DNA of 64,000 nucleotides from Curtobacterium sp. Leaf261 (lineage in GTDB: Bacteria; Actinomycetota; Actinomycetes; Actinomycetales; Microbacteriaceae), in assembly GCF_001422205.1 (NCBI RefSeq), contig NZ_LMMJ01000013.1, positions 1-64,000 on the forward strand, written 5' to 3'. This document shows, piece after piece, positions 42,585 through 50,937 of this stretch (positions within the stretch are counted from its first letter, which is position 1; the number at the start of each line of letters is the position of its first letter). The translations under genes were made by a program, and so were the position numbers. Under the pieces are notes generated by a model. It had not been told where the DNA came from, searched no databases, and was given only the letters and a program-made list of their open reading frames with translations.

Positions 42585-43104
42585 GTCGCGACAGGCCCCA
42601 GCGTCGACGTATCGCCGTCAGATCGTCCCAGATCCACAGGATCGCCCAGAGGAATCCGAGCGACAGCAAGAAGAACACGGGCCCGGCGACGAAGTCCACC
42701 CAATCCCATCGCCCGTCGTGCACGATCGTCGTCCCGCCGAGCAAACTGCCGGGCCGGAGGTACGCGCGCACCTCATCACCCGCCCCGGCCGAGCCGTCCA
42801 GGGCGACGTCCCGTTCCACCACCCGTCCGTCGTCGGAACGCCATCTCCCTGAGACGTGTTCGATTCCGCGCCCGGGCTCCCGTCGCTCCACGGTGAACGT
42901 GCCCCAGATGACGGGCTCGCCACGATCGTGGATTGCGGCGACACCGATGTACACGAAGAAGCCGGCCAGAGCGAGCAGCCCCACGTAGGCAGCCATCCGG
43001 AGGATCGCCCGCGGTCGTCGAGGAGTCGGCTGATCGCGTGGTGGACGACGGGTGGGCACTGAAGCATCGTGCCACGCGGTCAGGCCGGCTGGGTGCCGAA
43101 CCAT
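42580..43104 (-). CDS. Hypothetical two-helix membrane protein with extracytoplasmic domain
   Basis: About 174 aa from ATG 43104. A basic N-terminus with an Arg/Pro region precedes helix 1 (AAYVGLLALAGFFVYIGVAA). A beta-rich domain of about 70 residues follows (VIWGTFTVERREPG and RVVERDVALDG), then helix 2 (FVAGPVFFLLSLGFLWAILW). The plan is like DUF3592-type proteins. The start is uncertain: the frame extends to 43218, and GTG codons downstream are also possible. Confidence 0.6.
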   Translation of the reverse strand: MVRHPAGLTAWHDASVPTRRPPRDQPTPRRPRAILRMAAYVGLLALAGFFVYIGVAAIHDRGEPVIWGTFTVERREPGRGIEHVSGRWRSDDGRVVERDVALDGSAGAGDEVRAYLRPGSLLGGTTIVHDGRWDWVDFVAGPVFFLLSLGFLWAILWIWDDLTAIRRRWGLSRR

Positions 43105-43198
43105 CCCTGAGTCCCGCGCCGAACGGTCGTAGGCTGCGAGAGGCCGACCCTGCGTGATCACGAACGGTCGACCCGACCTGACTGCCGCGAGGAGACAG

Positions 43199-43446
43199 AT
43201 GACGACGAGAGGGATCAACCTCGGTCCATCCGCGGCGGACGTTCGTGCGGTGGCCGAACTTCACGGTGTTGCGCCCCCTTGTTGCACCTCTACCTGGCGT
43301 TGGCAAGGCTCCTGGAGGAACCGTCCACGTCGGAGGACCGCAACTGGGCGGCGCCGAGGACGGCCACGCTCCTCTATTTCCTCGCGTTCACGTCCGGCAC
43401 GTCTGATCGGTGGCGCGATCTCCTCGGCCGACCGCTACAACGCTGA
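43199..43446 (+). pseudogene. Frameshifted small gene
   Basis: ATG 43199 has a strong GAGGAGACAG ribosome binding site and opens with TTRGINLGPSAADVRAVAEL. After a CCCCC run near 43270 the protein-like reading moves to another frame (LHLYLALARLLEEPSTSEDR, then TATLLYFLAFTSGTSDRW), ending at TGA 43446. A one-base indel would restore an 82-aa protein. It is either a genuine pseudogene or a sequencing error in the C-run. Confidence 0.45.
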
Positions 43447-43478
43447 CGGACGTTCTCACCACACACGGTGACCGCCTC

Positions 43479-43522
43479 CGGATTGGAGGCACGGTGCGGG
43501 CCCGACCCGCGCCTCCAGTCCG
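43479..43522. repeat. Dispersed palindrome, copy 10
   Basis: CGGATTGGAGG and CCTCCAGTCCG arms around GGTGCGGGCCCGACCC, 15 bp beyond the stop of the minus-strand small membrane gene and 33 bp after the frameshifted gene. Confidence 0.86.
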
Positions 43523-43536
43523 TCAGGAACGCTCGC

Positions 43537-43731
43537 TCATCCGAGCGAGCGTTTCGTGCTTCCTCCGTTTCGGAAGGTCGTGAGAACTTTCAAGACTGCG
43601 GGCATCAAGGCGGTGACGACATTCGCTCGGTCCGGCGGCGGGGTCAGCGCGACGAGGAGCACCATCGTTGCGCAGACGATCGCGATCGCAACCGTGCGGT
43701 ACCGCCCGTGTTCAGGGGTGGGGGAGATCAT
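43537..43731 (-). CDS. Small single-helix membrane protein
   Basis: A 64-aa protein. ISPTPEHGRYR, then helix TVAIAIVCATMVLLVALTP, then an amphipathic basic C-terminus (VLKVLTTFRNGGSTKRS). ATG 43731 follows GAAAGG with eight-base spacing and is preferred to the upstream in-frame ATG 43815. No family recognised. Confidence 0.6.
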   Translation of the reverse strand: MISPTPEHGRYRTVAIAIVCATMVLLVALTPPPDRANVVTALMPAVLKVLTTFRNGGSTKRSLG

Positions 43732-43804
43732 TTGTTCTACCTTTCGGAGGCAACCTGAGGCGCCGGTGGCTTCGACAGTCGCGTTTGCGCCGTCGCCTCT
43801 ACCT

Positions 43805-44032
43805 ATGCATCGCACAGATCACGGCGTCGAGTTCGATCGGCTCCTCAAGCGTCGCGACCACGACCAGCGCCCGGACGTCGAGGTCAAGCGCAGCATCCCC
43901 GCGCGCATCCGGAAGACCCACCGGGTCGTCCTCGCGATCGACGACAGCCCCGGCGTCATCGGGCTCTGGCGGTCGCAGCACATGCCGGTCGTCGTCGTGC
44001 CGGGGTGGGACGACGAGGTGGCGCTGCCGTGA
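43805..44032 (+). CDS. Truncated polynucleotide kinase/HAD phosphatase-like protein
   Basis: A 75-aa peptide. THRVVLAIDDSPGVIGLWRS, then VVVVPGWDDEVALP, match the end of the HAD phosphatase part of polynucleotide kinase-phosphatases (motif IV-like DD with the PGWDDE tail). KRRDHDQRPDVEVKRSI fits the segment just before it. The kinase P-loop and the HAD nucleophile Asp motif are absent, so this is a fragment or a reduced standalone protein. It lies 28 bp upstream of the SDR gene. Confidence 0.5.
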   Translation: MHRTDHGVEFDRLLKRRDHDQRPDVEVKRSIPARIRKTHRVVLAIDDSPGVIGLWRSQHMPVVVVPGWDDEVALP

Positions 44033-44060
44033 CCCGACGACGATCGCCGTAGAATCCCGT

Positions 44061-45527
44061 GTGACCTCCGACCCCCTCGACCCCAGCGGCATCCCTCCCG
44101 CAGACCTGGAGGTCACGCTCCGGGTCCTCGCGCAGCTGACCGAGATCGACGAGAGCCATCCGGACTTCGTCCGCGTGCGGCAGGCGACCGCGAAGATGTT
44201 CAAGGCCGTCAAGCGGACCCATCGGCTGAACAAGCGCGCGGTCATCGCGGAGGCCGACCGCGCCGTGATCGCCGCGACCGCCACCGGGGCCGCCGACCGC
44301 ATCGACGACGAGACCCGGGGCGTCCCGATCAGCGCATCGACGGACGCCGCCACCGCCGGCACCCTCCTGAAGTCCCGCCCCTGCTACATGTGCAAGCAGC
44401 AGTACACGGTCGTCGACGCGTTCTACCACCAGCTCTGCCCGAGGTGCGCAGCACTGAGCCACGCCAAGCGCGACGCCCGGACCGACCTGACGGGCAAGCG
44501 GGCGCTGCTCACCGGCGGCCGCGCGAAGATCGGGATGTACATCGCGCTCCGCCTGCTCCGCGACGGCGCGCACACCACCATCACGACGCGGTTCCCCCGG
44601 GACGCGGTCCGCCGGTTCGCGAGCCTGCCGGACTCGGCCGACTGGATGTCGCGCCTGAAGATCGTCGGCATCGACCTCCGCGACCCCGCGCAGGTCATCG
44701 CGCTCGCCGAGGACGTCGCCGCCGCCGGCCCGCTCGACATCCTGATCAACAACGCGACGCAGACCGTGCGCCGATCGCCGGGCGCCTACCAGCCGCTCGT
44801 CGATGCCGAACTCGCACCGCTGCCGGACGGACCCCTGCCCGAGCTGGTGACTTTCGGGCACACGAACGACCAGCACCCGCTGGCGATCGCCCGGACGGTG
44901 GCGGCGCACCCGATCCTCGCCGCTGCTGCCGCACGGGCGGACGAGCTCACGAAGCAGGCGATGGCCCCGGGCTCCAGCTCGCTCGACCGTCTCGCCGTGG
45001 GCACCGCGATCGACGCTGGTGGCCTCGTCCCCGACCTACACGACGAGAACTCGTGGACGCAGAACGTCAGCGAGGTCGACCCGCTCGAGATGCTCGAGGT
45101 GCAGCTCGCGAACACGACGGCGCCGTTCATCCTGATCTCGAAGCTCCGGCCCGCGATGGCTGCGAGCGACGCGCGGCGGACCCACGTGGTGAACGTCAGC
45201 GCCATGGAGGGCGTGTTCGGCCGCGCCTACAAGGGACCGGGGCACCCGCACACGAACATGGCGAAGGCCGCGGTGAACATGCTCACGCGGACGAGCGCAC
45301 AGGAGATGTTCGAGACGGACGGCATCCTGATGACGAGCGTCGACACCGGCTGGATCACCGACGAGCGGCCCCATCCGACGAAGATCCGGCTCGCGGAGGA
45401 GGGGTTCCACGCCCCGCTCGACCTCGTCGACGGGGCAGCCCGTGTCTACGACCCGATCGTGCGGGGCGAGGCGGGCGAGGACCTGTTCGGCGTCTTCCTC
45501 AAGGACTACGCGCCGGGTTCGTGGTGA
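44061..45527 (+). CDS. Zinc-ribbon-containing SDR family oxidoreductase
   Basis: A 488-aa protein from GTG 44061. Residues 1-100 are a helical N-terminal extension. Cys 108, Cys 111, Cys 126 and Cys 129 (CYMC and CPRC) make a treble-clef-like zinc site. A Rossmann SDR follows with TGGRAKIG (151-158), DILINNATQ and VVNVSAMEG. The expected catalytic YxxxK appears as TNMAK (PHTNMAKAAVNML), with Thr for Tyr. It is about twice the length of a classical SDR. The family is seen scattered in bacteria and eukaryotes; the substrate is unknown. Confidence 0.85.
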   Translation: MTSDPLDPSGIPPADLEVTLRVLAQLTEIDESHPDFVRVRQATAKMFKAVKRTHRLNKRAVIAEADRAVIAATATGAADRIDDETRGVPISASTDAATAGTLLKSRPCYMCKQQYTVVDAFYHQLCPRCAALSHAKRDARTDLTGKRALLTGGRAKIGMYIALRLLRDGAHTTITTRFPRDAVRRFASLPDSADWMSRLKIVGIDLRDPAQVIALAEDVAAAGPLDILINNATQTVRRSPGAYQPLVDAELAPLPDGPLPELVTFGHTNDQHPLAIARTVAAHPILAAAAARADELTKQAMAPGSSSLDRLAVGTAIDAGGLVPDLHDENSWTQNVSEVDPLEMLEVQLANTTAPFILISKLRPAMAASDARRTHVVNVSAMEGVFGRAYKGPGHPHTNMAKAAVNMLTRTSAQEMFETDGILMTSVDTGWITDERPHPTKIRLAEEGFHAPLDLVDGAARVYDPIVRGEAGEDLFGVFLKDYAPGSW

Positions 45528-45553
45528 CGGCGCGCTGAGCGCGACCCACTGAT

Positions 45554-45595
45554 GGACGGGAGGCACGGTGCCAGCCCGCACCGTCCCTCCAGTCC
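45554..45595. repeat. Dispersed palindrome, copy 11
   Basis: GGACGGGAGG and CCTCCAGTCC arms around CACGGTGCCAGCCCGCACCG, between the convergent ends of the SDR gene and the 70-aa gene. Confidence 0.86.
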
Positions 45596-45624
45596 GACGG
45601 TGGGCGCGCAGCGCGCCCGCGGGC

Positions 45625-45837
45625 TCAGGGGCGGTAGTCCGAGCGGTTCTGCGGGGGATCGAGCGGCAGCTGACGGGGCCACGTCCGACCACTCAGCCCG
45701 GCGAGCACACCGACGACGGATCGGACCAGGATGCTGCACGCCGTCCGGACGAACCCGCGTTGGTGCGGGGACTCGAACCCGTCGTCGCCGTAGGGCCGAT
45801 CGCCACCACGCTCCTGGGGCTCTTCGTCGCGCATCAT
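45625..45837 (-). CDS. Small hypothetical protein
   Basis: A 70-aa protein from the first of two adjacent ATGs (45837, 45834), with GGTGGGAATCTC upstream. A charged first half (RDEEPQERGGDRPYGDDGFE) precedes a short hydrophobic segment (ILVRSVVGVLAGLSG) and a polar tail. No family recognised. A 23-bp palindrome lies 73 bp upstream. Confidence 0.55.
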   Translation of the reverse strand: MMRDEEPQERGGDRPYGDDGFESPHQRGFVRTACSILVRSVVGVLAGLSGRTWPRQLPLDPPQNRSDYRP

Positions 45838-45909
45838 GAGATTCCCACCGATCTGTTCCCCGGATGCTACTGCGCACGGACCGCCGCCGGCCCGCGGCCG
45901 TCATGCCCG

Positions 45910-45950
45910 CGGCCGTGTTCTGAACACGGCCGTCCGGGCTGAACACGGCC
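45910..45950. promoter_or_regulatory. 23-bp near-perfect palindrome plus half-site
   Basis: CGGCCGTGTTC (45910-45920), one central T, then GAACACGGCCG (45922-45932). The half-site GAACACGGCC recurs at 45941-45950. It lies between the threonine aldolase stop and the 70-aa gene start, both minus strand, so it may be an operator for the small gene. It may also be a U-less terminator for ltaE. Confidence 0.6.
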
Positions 45951-46041
45951 ATTGGGGTGTTCCCCGTGGACGCGCGTGTTCACGAGGAGCGCACGCCCAC
46001 GGAGATGAGTAACGGGCGGCGGGCAGCGGCCGGCACCGTCG

Positions 46042-47115
46042 TCAGACCGCGTCGAGCTCCCGCGTCAGCGCCGCCACGAAGTCGTCGATGTCCTGCTCCG
46101 TGGTGTCGAACGAGCACATCCACCGCACCTCGTTCCGGCTCGCGTCCCAGTCGTAGAACCGGAAGTGCTGGCGGAGTCGATCGGCAACGCCGGCCGGAAG
46201 CGTCGCGAACACGCCGTTCGCCCGGGTGTCCTGGCTGAACCCGACACCGCGGATCGAGCCGTCCGCGATGCCACGCTCGAGTGCCGACCGGAGCCGCATG
46301 GCCATCGCGTTCGCGTGCCGGGCGGAGCGGAGGTACAGGTCGTCCTCGAGCAGCGCGATGAGCTGCGCCGAGACGAACCGCATCTTCGACGAGAGCTGCA
46401 TGTTCATCTTCCGGAGGTAGTGCAGCCCCTCGGACGCCGCCGGGTTCAGCACCACGATCGCCTCGCCGTAGAGCATGCCGTTCTTCGTGCCGCCGAAGCT
46501 CAGCACGTCGACCCCGGCGTCGGTGGTGAACGCGCGGAGGGGGACCCCGAGCGTCGCGGCGGCGTTGGAGATGCGGGCACCGTCCATGTGGAGCTTCATG
46601 CCGAGCGGGTGGATGTGGTCCGCGATCGCCCGGACCTCGTCCACCGTGTACGCGGTCCCGAGCTCGGTGGTCTGCGTGATCGACACGACGAGCGGCTGCG
46701 GGCGGTGCTCGTCGCCCCAGCCCCATGCCTCGCGGTCGATGAGCTCCGGGGTGAGCTTGCCGTCGGGGGCGTCGACGGTCAGCAGCTTGATACCCGCGAC
46801 CCGCTCAGGGGCGCCGGCCTCGTCGGTGTGGATGTGCGCGGTCGACGTGCAGACGACGGCACCCCACCGCGGCAGCATCGACTGCAGTCCGACGACGTTC
46901 GCACCGGTGCCGTTGAACACCGGGAACGTCTGCGCCTGCTCCCCGAAGTGCTCGGCGAAGACCTCGTTGACGCGGGCCGTGTAGAGGTCCTCGCCGTACG
47001 CGATCTGGTGGCCGTTGTTCGCGGCGGCGATCGCATCGAGGATCTCGGGGTGCACGCCGGCGTAGTTGTCGGAGGCGAAGCCCCGCAGGTCCAGGTCGTG
47101 GAGTTGGAGGGTCAC
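46042..47115 (-). CDS. ltaE: Low-specificity L-threonine aldolase
   Basis: A 357-aa PLP enzyme that splits L-threonine or allo-threonine into glycine and acetaldehyde. FASDNYAGVHPEIL, HMDGAR at 176-181 and the Schiff-base segment SFGGTKNG with Lys 211 are present in the usual order. Length is normal for the family. It starts nine bases after the DUF6421 gene and is probably co-transcribed with it, an association whose meaning is not known. Confidence 0.95.
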   Translation of the reverse strand: MTLQLHDLDLRGFASDNYAGVHPEILDAIAAANNGHQIAYGEDLYTARVNEVFAEHFGEQAQTFPVFNGTGANVVGLQSMLPRWGAVVCTSTAHIHTDEAGAPERVAGIKLLTVDAPDGKLTPELIDREAWGWGDEHRPQPLVVSITQTTELGTAYTVDEVRAIADHIHPLGMKLHMDGARISNAAATLGVPLRAFTTDAGVDVLSFGGTKNGMLYGEAIVVLNPAASEGLHYLRKMNMQLSSKMRFVSAQLIALLEDDLYLRSARHANAMAMRLRSALERGIADGSIRGVGFSQDTRANGVFATLPAGVADRLRQHFRFYDWDASRNEVRWMCSFDTTEQDIDDFVAALTRELDAV

Positions 47116-47124
47116 TGGTTCATC

Positions 47125-48573
47125 CTAGTTTTCGCGGTCCGACATCCCGGTGATCCCGGCCGTCGACTGGATGACCACCGCCATCTTCTTGTTCAGGGCC
47201 TCGTAGAACATCGAGAGCGGGAACTCGTCGTCGAGCACGGCGTCCGTGTAGCCCTTCGGTGCTCCCGCGAGCGTCTCCTCGGACAGGCCGCGCGCCCACC
47301 GCGAGGCCGGGTGCGGCGTGAGCGTCCGCGTGAGCATGGCGTACGCGGCGAGCCAGTGCGACGCCTTCGGCCGGTCGATCGACCGCCAGTACAGCTCGTT
47401 GATCTCGTCGCTCAGGGCGATGACGACGTCCGGCACCGCGTCCCAGTCGATCGTGAGCCGGGTGTCGGTCCAGTGCAGGACGCCGTGCTGGTGCAGCCAC
47501 GCGAACAGCAGCTGGCCGCCGAGCCCGTCGTAGTTCCGCACGCGGCTCCCGGTGATCGCGAAGCGGAAGACGCGGTCGAAGATCACCGCGTACTGCACGA
47601 GCTTGGCGTGGTCGCGGATCTCGCGCTGCGCCGCCGAGAGGTCCTCGTCCGGCCTCGCCGACAGCGTGCGCTGGAGGTGCACGGACTCGCGGAACGCCGT
47701 CAGGTCGCAGCGCAGTTCCTCGAGCGAGTAGAGGAAGAACGGCATCCGCTGCTTGATCATGAACGGGTCGAACGGCAGGTCACCGCGCATGTGCGAGCGG
47801 TCGTGGATGATGTCCCACATCACGAAGACCCGCTCCGTGAGCTCCTGGTCGTCGAGCATCGCTGCGGCGTCGTCCGGCAGGTCGAGCTTGGTGATGTCGG
47901 CGGCGGCGCGGACGACCCGGCGGTAGCGCGCGGCCTCGCGGTCCTGGAAGATCGCGCCCCACGTGAACGTCGGGATCTCGCGCATGGCGACGGTCTCGGG
48001 GAACAGCACCGCGGAGTTCGTGTCGTAGCCGGGGGTGAAGTCGACGAACCGGAGCGCGACGAAGAGCGCGTTGCCGTAGTCGCCCGCCTCGAGCTCGGCG
48101 ATGAACTCCGGCCAGATGACCTCGACGAGGACGGCCTCGACCAGCCGCGAGGAGCTCCCGTTCTGCGTGTACATCGGGAACACGACGAGGTGGCCGAGCC
48201 CGTCGACGCGGTGCTCCTGGGGCTGGAACTCGTTCAGCGAGTCGAGAAAGTCGGGGACGCCGAACCGCTCGTCGCGCCATCGCGCGAAGTCGCGCTGGAG
48301 CGCGTCGAGGTACGACGCGTCGTGCGGGAACGACGGTGCCAGTTCGGCGACGGACGGGAGGATCGTGGCAACGTGGTCAGCGGCCGTCGCGTGGTACGCG
48401 GGGTCGGGAACCGAGCCGTCGGCCGCCTGCAGGCCCTGCAGCGCGACGACGGCCTGCTTCAGGCGCAGCCATGCGGGGTGGCTGGCGATCGCGCGCACGG
48501 AACGCATGTCCTCGACGACCTCGGGCTCGCCGACGATCGCGTCCTGGGTGTGGTCCTGGACGAACTGAGACAT
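47125..48573 (-). CDS. DUF6421 family protein
   Basis: A 482-aa soluble protein. ATG 48573 opens SQFVQDHTQDAIVG and is preferred to ATG 48606. Characteristic parts include GHLVVFPMYTQNGSSSRLVE, MWDIIHDRSHMRGDLPFDPF and the C-terminal FPLSMFYEALNKKMAVVIQS. Several conserved His, Asp and Glu residues (IIHDRSH) could bind a metal. The family has no characterised function as far as I know. It is first in a two-gene operon with ltaE. Confidence 0.85.
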   Translation of the reverse strand: MSQFVQDHTQDAIVGEPEVVEDMRSVRAIASHPAWLRLKQAVVALQGLQAADGSVPDPAYHATAADHVATILPSVAELAPSFPHDASYLDALQRDFARWRDERFGVPDFLDSLNEFQPQEHRVDGLGHLVVFPMYTQNGSSSRLVEAVLVEVIWPEFIAELEAGDYGNALFVALRFVDFTPGYDTNSAVLFPETVAMREIPTFTWGAIFQDREAARYRRVVRAAADITKLDLPDDAAAMLDDQELTERVFVMWDIIHDRSHMRGDLPFDPFMIKQRMPFFLYSLEELRCDLTAFRESVHLQRTLSARPDEDLSAAQREIRDHAKLVQYAVIFDRVFRFAITGSRVRNYDGLGGQLLFAWLHQHGVLHWTDTRLTIDWDAVPDVVIALSDEINELYWRSIDRPKASHWLAAYAMLTRTLTPHPASRWARGLSEETLAGAPKGYTDAVLDDEFPLSMFYEALNKKMAVVIQSTAGITGMSDREN

Positions 48574-48889
48574 GTCGAACCTCCCGTCATCGGGTCGTGC
48601 GCGCATCCGCTCGGACGCGGTAATGCGCAGGGATCGAGCACCGAGCTGAAACCTGACACGAGCCTAATGAGATGCCGGAGACGCATTCTTGCCCATTCCC
48701 GGCGGAATGCTGCGTCGGATGGACACGCACGCATCGCGATGACGTCCGCACGCAGTTCTTCGACGTCCGGGGTCGATCTCGGGCCCCGAACGACCCCGCC
48801 CGGACTGGGGGTCGAGCCGCAACGGGGTCGTCCGGCAGCCTGGGACGACCAGGCTGTGAGACCGCACAGCAGTGTTCGGGAGGGGAACG
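48574..48889. other. Divergent intergenic region
   Basis: 316 bp between the start of the DUF6421 gene (minus) and the start of the next gene (plus). No frame is convincing. It must contain two divergent promoters; I see only short G/C-rich dyads (around 48775-48810) and no clear -35/-10 pair. Confidence 0.5.
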
Positions 48890-49603
48890 ATGTTCGGACG
48901 ACGCGCACGCAGGGACAAGCCGGAGCACCAGGCGGTGCCCGAGGCACCCGTCGACGAGTTCGCCCGCGCCCGGCAGGTGGGTGACGGCGTGCTCGCCCAC
49001 GCGGCGAAGGTCTTCGCCGACCCGCGGGGCCTCCACGCCGAGACGGTGCTCACGGTCCTCGGATCGCTCGCCGGGCGTGCGGCGCAGATCGCGGCGACCC
49101 TCGGCGTGCAGTCCGGAGCGCCCGAGTACCGGGGACGCGTGAACCGGGTGGCGCAGGACCCGACCGGAACGCAGTTCGCCGTGGGGGACGGCATCAACCT
49201 CCCGCTGTTCGAGTCGCCGGACTCCGTCCACGCGATCGTCACCGCGCCGCTCCTCGCAGCCGGTCGGACAGCCCCGACCGTGGAGGACATCGCGCGGCAC
49301 GGCGCCGCGACGATGGGCACACCGGCGTTCGAGGTCCCGCGGTTCGCGCCGGGGACCACCGCGCGTTGGATGCCCCGCGAGGCCGTCGGGTTCGGACTCC
49401 AGACCCTCGCGATCCCGCCCATCGCCCTGCCGCCCGAGCAGTGGTACGTCGCCTACGCGACGGCGGCCGCCAAGCTCCTCGAGATGAACCGCCCGCACCT
49501 CGACATCGAGCCGCTCACCAGGGTCGTCCTCGACTCCGCGAACATCGGCGCGAAGCTGCTGGTGACGCCGACCGTGGACCCGCTGGTCCAGACGTCGGCG
49601 TAG
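48890..49603 (+). CDS. Hypothetical protein
   Basis: A 237-aa soluble protein starting at ATG 48890 after GGGAGGGGAACG. The N-terminus is very basic (FGRRARRDKPEHQ). The body is mixed alpha/beta with LTVLGSLAGRAAQIAATLGV and WYVAYATAAAKLLEMNRPHL. A similar uncharacterised family is widespread in Microbacteriaceae-type genomes as far as I can judge, but I cannot name it. It stands alone, ending in a dispersed palindrome. Confidence 0.7.
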   Translation: MFGRRARRDKPEHQAVPEAPVDEFARARQVGDGVLAHAAKVFADPRGLHAETVLTVLGSLAGRAAQIAATLGVQSGAPEYRGRVNRVAQDPTGTQFAVGDGINLPLFESPDSVHAIVTAPLLAAGRTAPTVEDIARHGAATMGTPAFEVPRFAPGTTARWMPREAVGFGLQTLAIPPIALPPEQWYVAYATAAAKLLEMNRPHLDIEPLTRVVLDSANIGAKLLVTPTVDPLVQTSA

Positions 49604-49622
49604 CTCCGCAGGGTGACCCGCT

Positions 49623-49670
49623 GACGTACGGGAGGGACGGTGCGGGCCCGCACCGTCCCTCCCGTCCGTC
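49623..49670. repeat. Dispersed palindrome, copy 12
   Basis: GACGTACGGGAGGGACGG and CCGTCCCTCCCGTCCGTC arms around the perfect GTGCGGGCCCGCAC core, between two convergent genes (ends 49603 and 49719). Confidence 0.9.
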
Positions 49671-49718
49671 GTCCGGTCGCGTCCACCGGACGCTCGATGA
49701 CCCGGTGACCGCGCGCAG

Positions 49719-50897
49719 TCAGCGCGTCGCGGGATGGTGTCGGGGTTCGTCGTCGTGGTCGGGCGTTCCGCTCATCGCGTGGAGCATCGACCACGAGCCG
49801 CTGCGGACGAAGACGGCGACCAGGACCGCTCCGACGGCGAGGAAGGCGATGTTGAGCCAGGTGGTGTAGTTCCAGGTGATCGAGGACGTCACGATCGACA
49901 GGTGCCTGTTCGTGGGGATCAGTCCGAGTGGGGTGAAGACGAGCTCCACGACGTACCCGGCAAGCACCATCGCACCGTAGAAGATCGCCGTGATGCGAAG
50001 CGCCGCCCGCAGGCCGTAGTACCGCCGGTAGATGACGATGATCGGGATGATGATCAGATCGGCGAAGACGAAGCTGATCACGCCGCCGAACGAGATCCCG
50101 CCGTTCCACAGCACCGCGGCCAGGGGGACGTTGCCGACGGAGCACACGAAGCTCACCATCGCGAGGAGCGGACCGATGATCGGGTCGATCACGAAGGCCA
50201 GTGTGGGGTGCCCTTCGAGGAACACCGCCTGGAGCCAGCGCTTCGGGACCCACGCCTCGAATGCCCCGGCGATGAGCAGGCCGATGACGATGTCGCGGAT
50301 GACGGACGCCCAGTCCATGACGAAGTACTGCGACACGCTCGTCACCCCGGGCTTCGAGAGCAGGCGCCTCCAGAAGCCCTGGTCACCGCCGACGGACATG
50401 TCCATCGCCGCGTGACCCTCCATCGACCCCGCGAGACCCCGGTCGGCCTGATCGCGAGCCGCATCGAGGATCCGCCCCCGCATCCAGAGGCGAAACCCGA
50501 GGGCGATGAGGATGATCATGATCGGTCCGCCGACGAACTCGGCCACCGTGAACTGCCACCCCATCACGAACGCGAGGATCAGGCCCAGCTCGACGACCAG
50601 GTTGGTGGAGGCGACCTCGAACGCCATCGCGGACGACAGGCTCGCTCCCTTCCGGAAGAGTGCCCTGGCGAGGGCGACCGCAGCGTAGGAGCAGGACGAC
50701 GACAGGGCGCCGAGTCCGGTGGCGACACTGATCGCGCGGGGCGAGTCGTCCTGCATGAGTCGGGTGATCGCCTCGGTTCGGACGACGGCCTGGATGACAC
50801 CGGAGAGTGTGAACCCGAGGATGAGCGGCCAGAGGATCTCCCACCCCATGGACCCTGCAGCGGCCAGGGCATCGCCCATCGCGCGGAGTACGAACAT
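49719..50897 (-). CDS. Permease of the ArsP/DUF318 family
   Basis: A 392-aa polytopic membrane protein. ALSSSCSYAAVALARALFRK then GASLSSAMAFEVASTNL corresponds to the PF03773 core in which others have PxCSCG...KG...AFLxAxP. Only one of the usual cysteines is kept. A second such half (FVCSVGNVPLAAVLWNGGIS) has the repeat-like pattern. ATG 50897 has GAGAGG six bases upstream, better than the ATGs at 50903 and 50939. A CsoR-like operator lies 41-57 bp upstream, suggesting metal or sulfur-type control. The substrate is unknown. Confidence 0.85.
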   Translation of the reverse strand: MFVLRAMGDALAAAGSMGWEILWPLILGFTLSGVIQAVVRTEAITRLMQDDSPRAISVATGLGALSSSCSYAAVALARALFRKGASLSSAMAFEVASTNLVVELGLILAFVMGWQFTVAEFVGGPIMIILIALGFRLWMRGRILDAARDQADRGLAGSMEGHAAMDMSVGGDQGFWRRLLSKPGVTSVSQYFVMDWASVIRDIVIGLLIAGAFEAWVPKRWLQAVFLEGHPTLAFVIDPIIGPLLAMVSFVCSVGNVPLAAVLWNGGISFGGVISFVFADLIIIPIIVIYRRYYGLRAALRITAIFYGAMVLAGYVVELVFTPLGLIPTNRHLSIVTSSITWNYTTWLNIAFLAVGAVLVAVFVRSGSWSMLHAMSGTPDHDDEPRHHPATR

Positions 50898-50937
50898 GGT
50901 CATCCTCTCTGTGTCGTGGTCGACAGACCCGTCGAAC

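Noticed and set aside
46165..48984. 939-codon plus-strand open frame
   Set aside because: It is antisense to threonine aldolase and the DUF6421 gene, which have clear motifs, starts and overlaps; the long frame is a codon-bias shadow.
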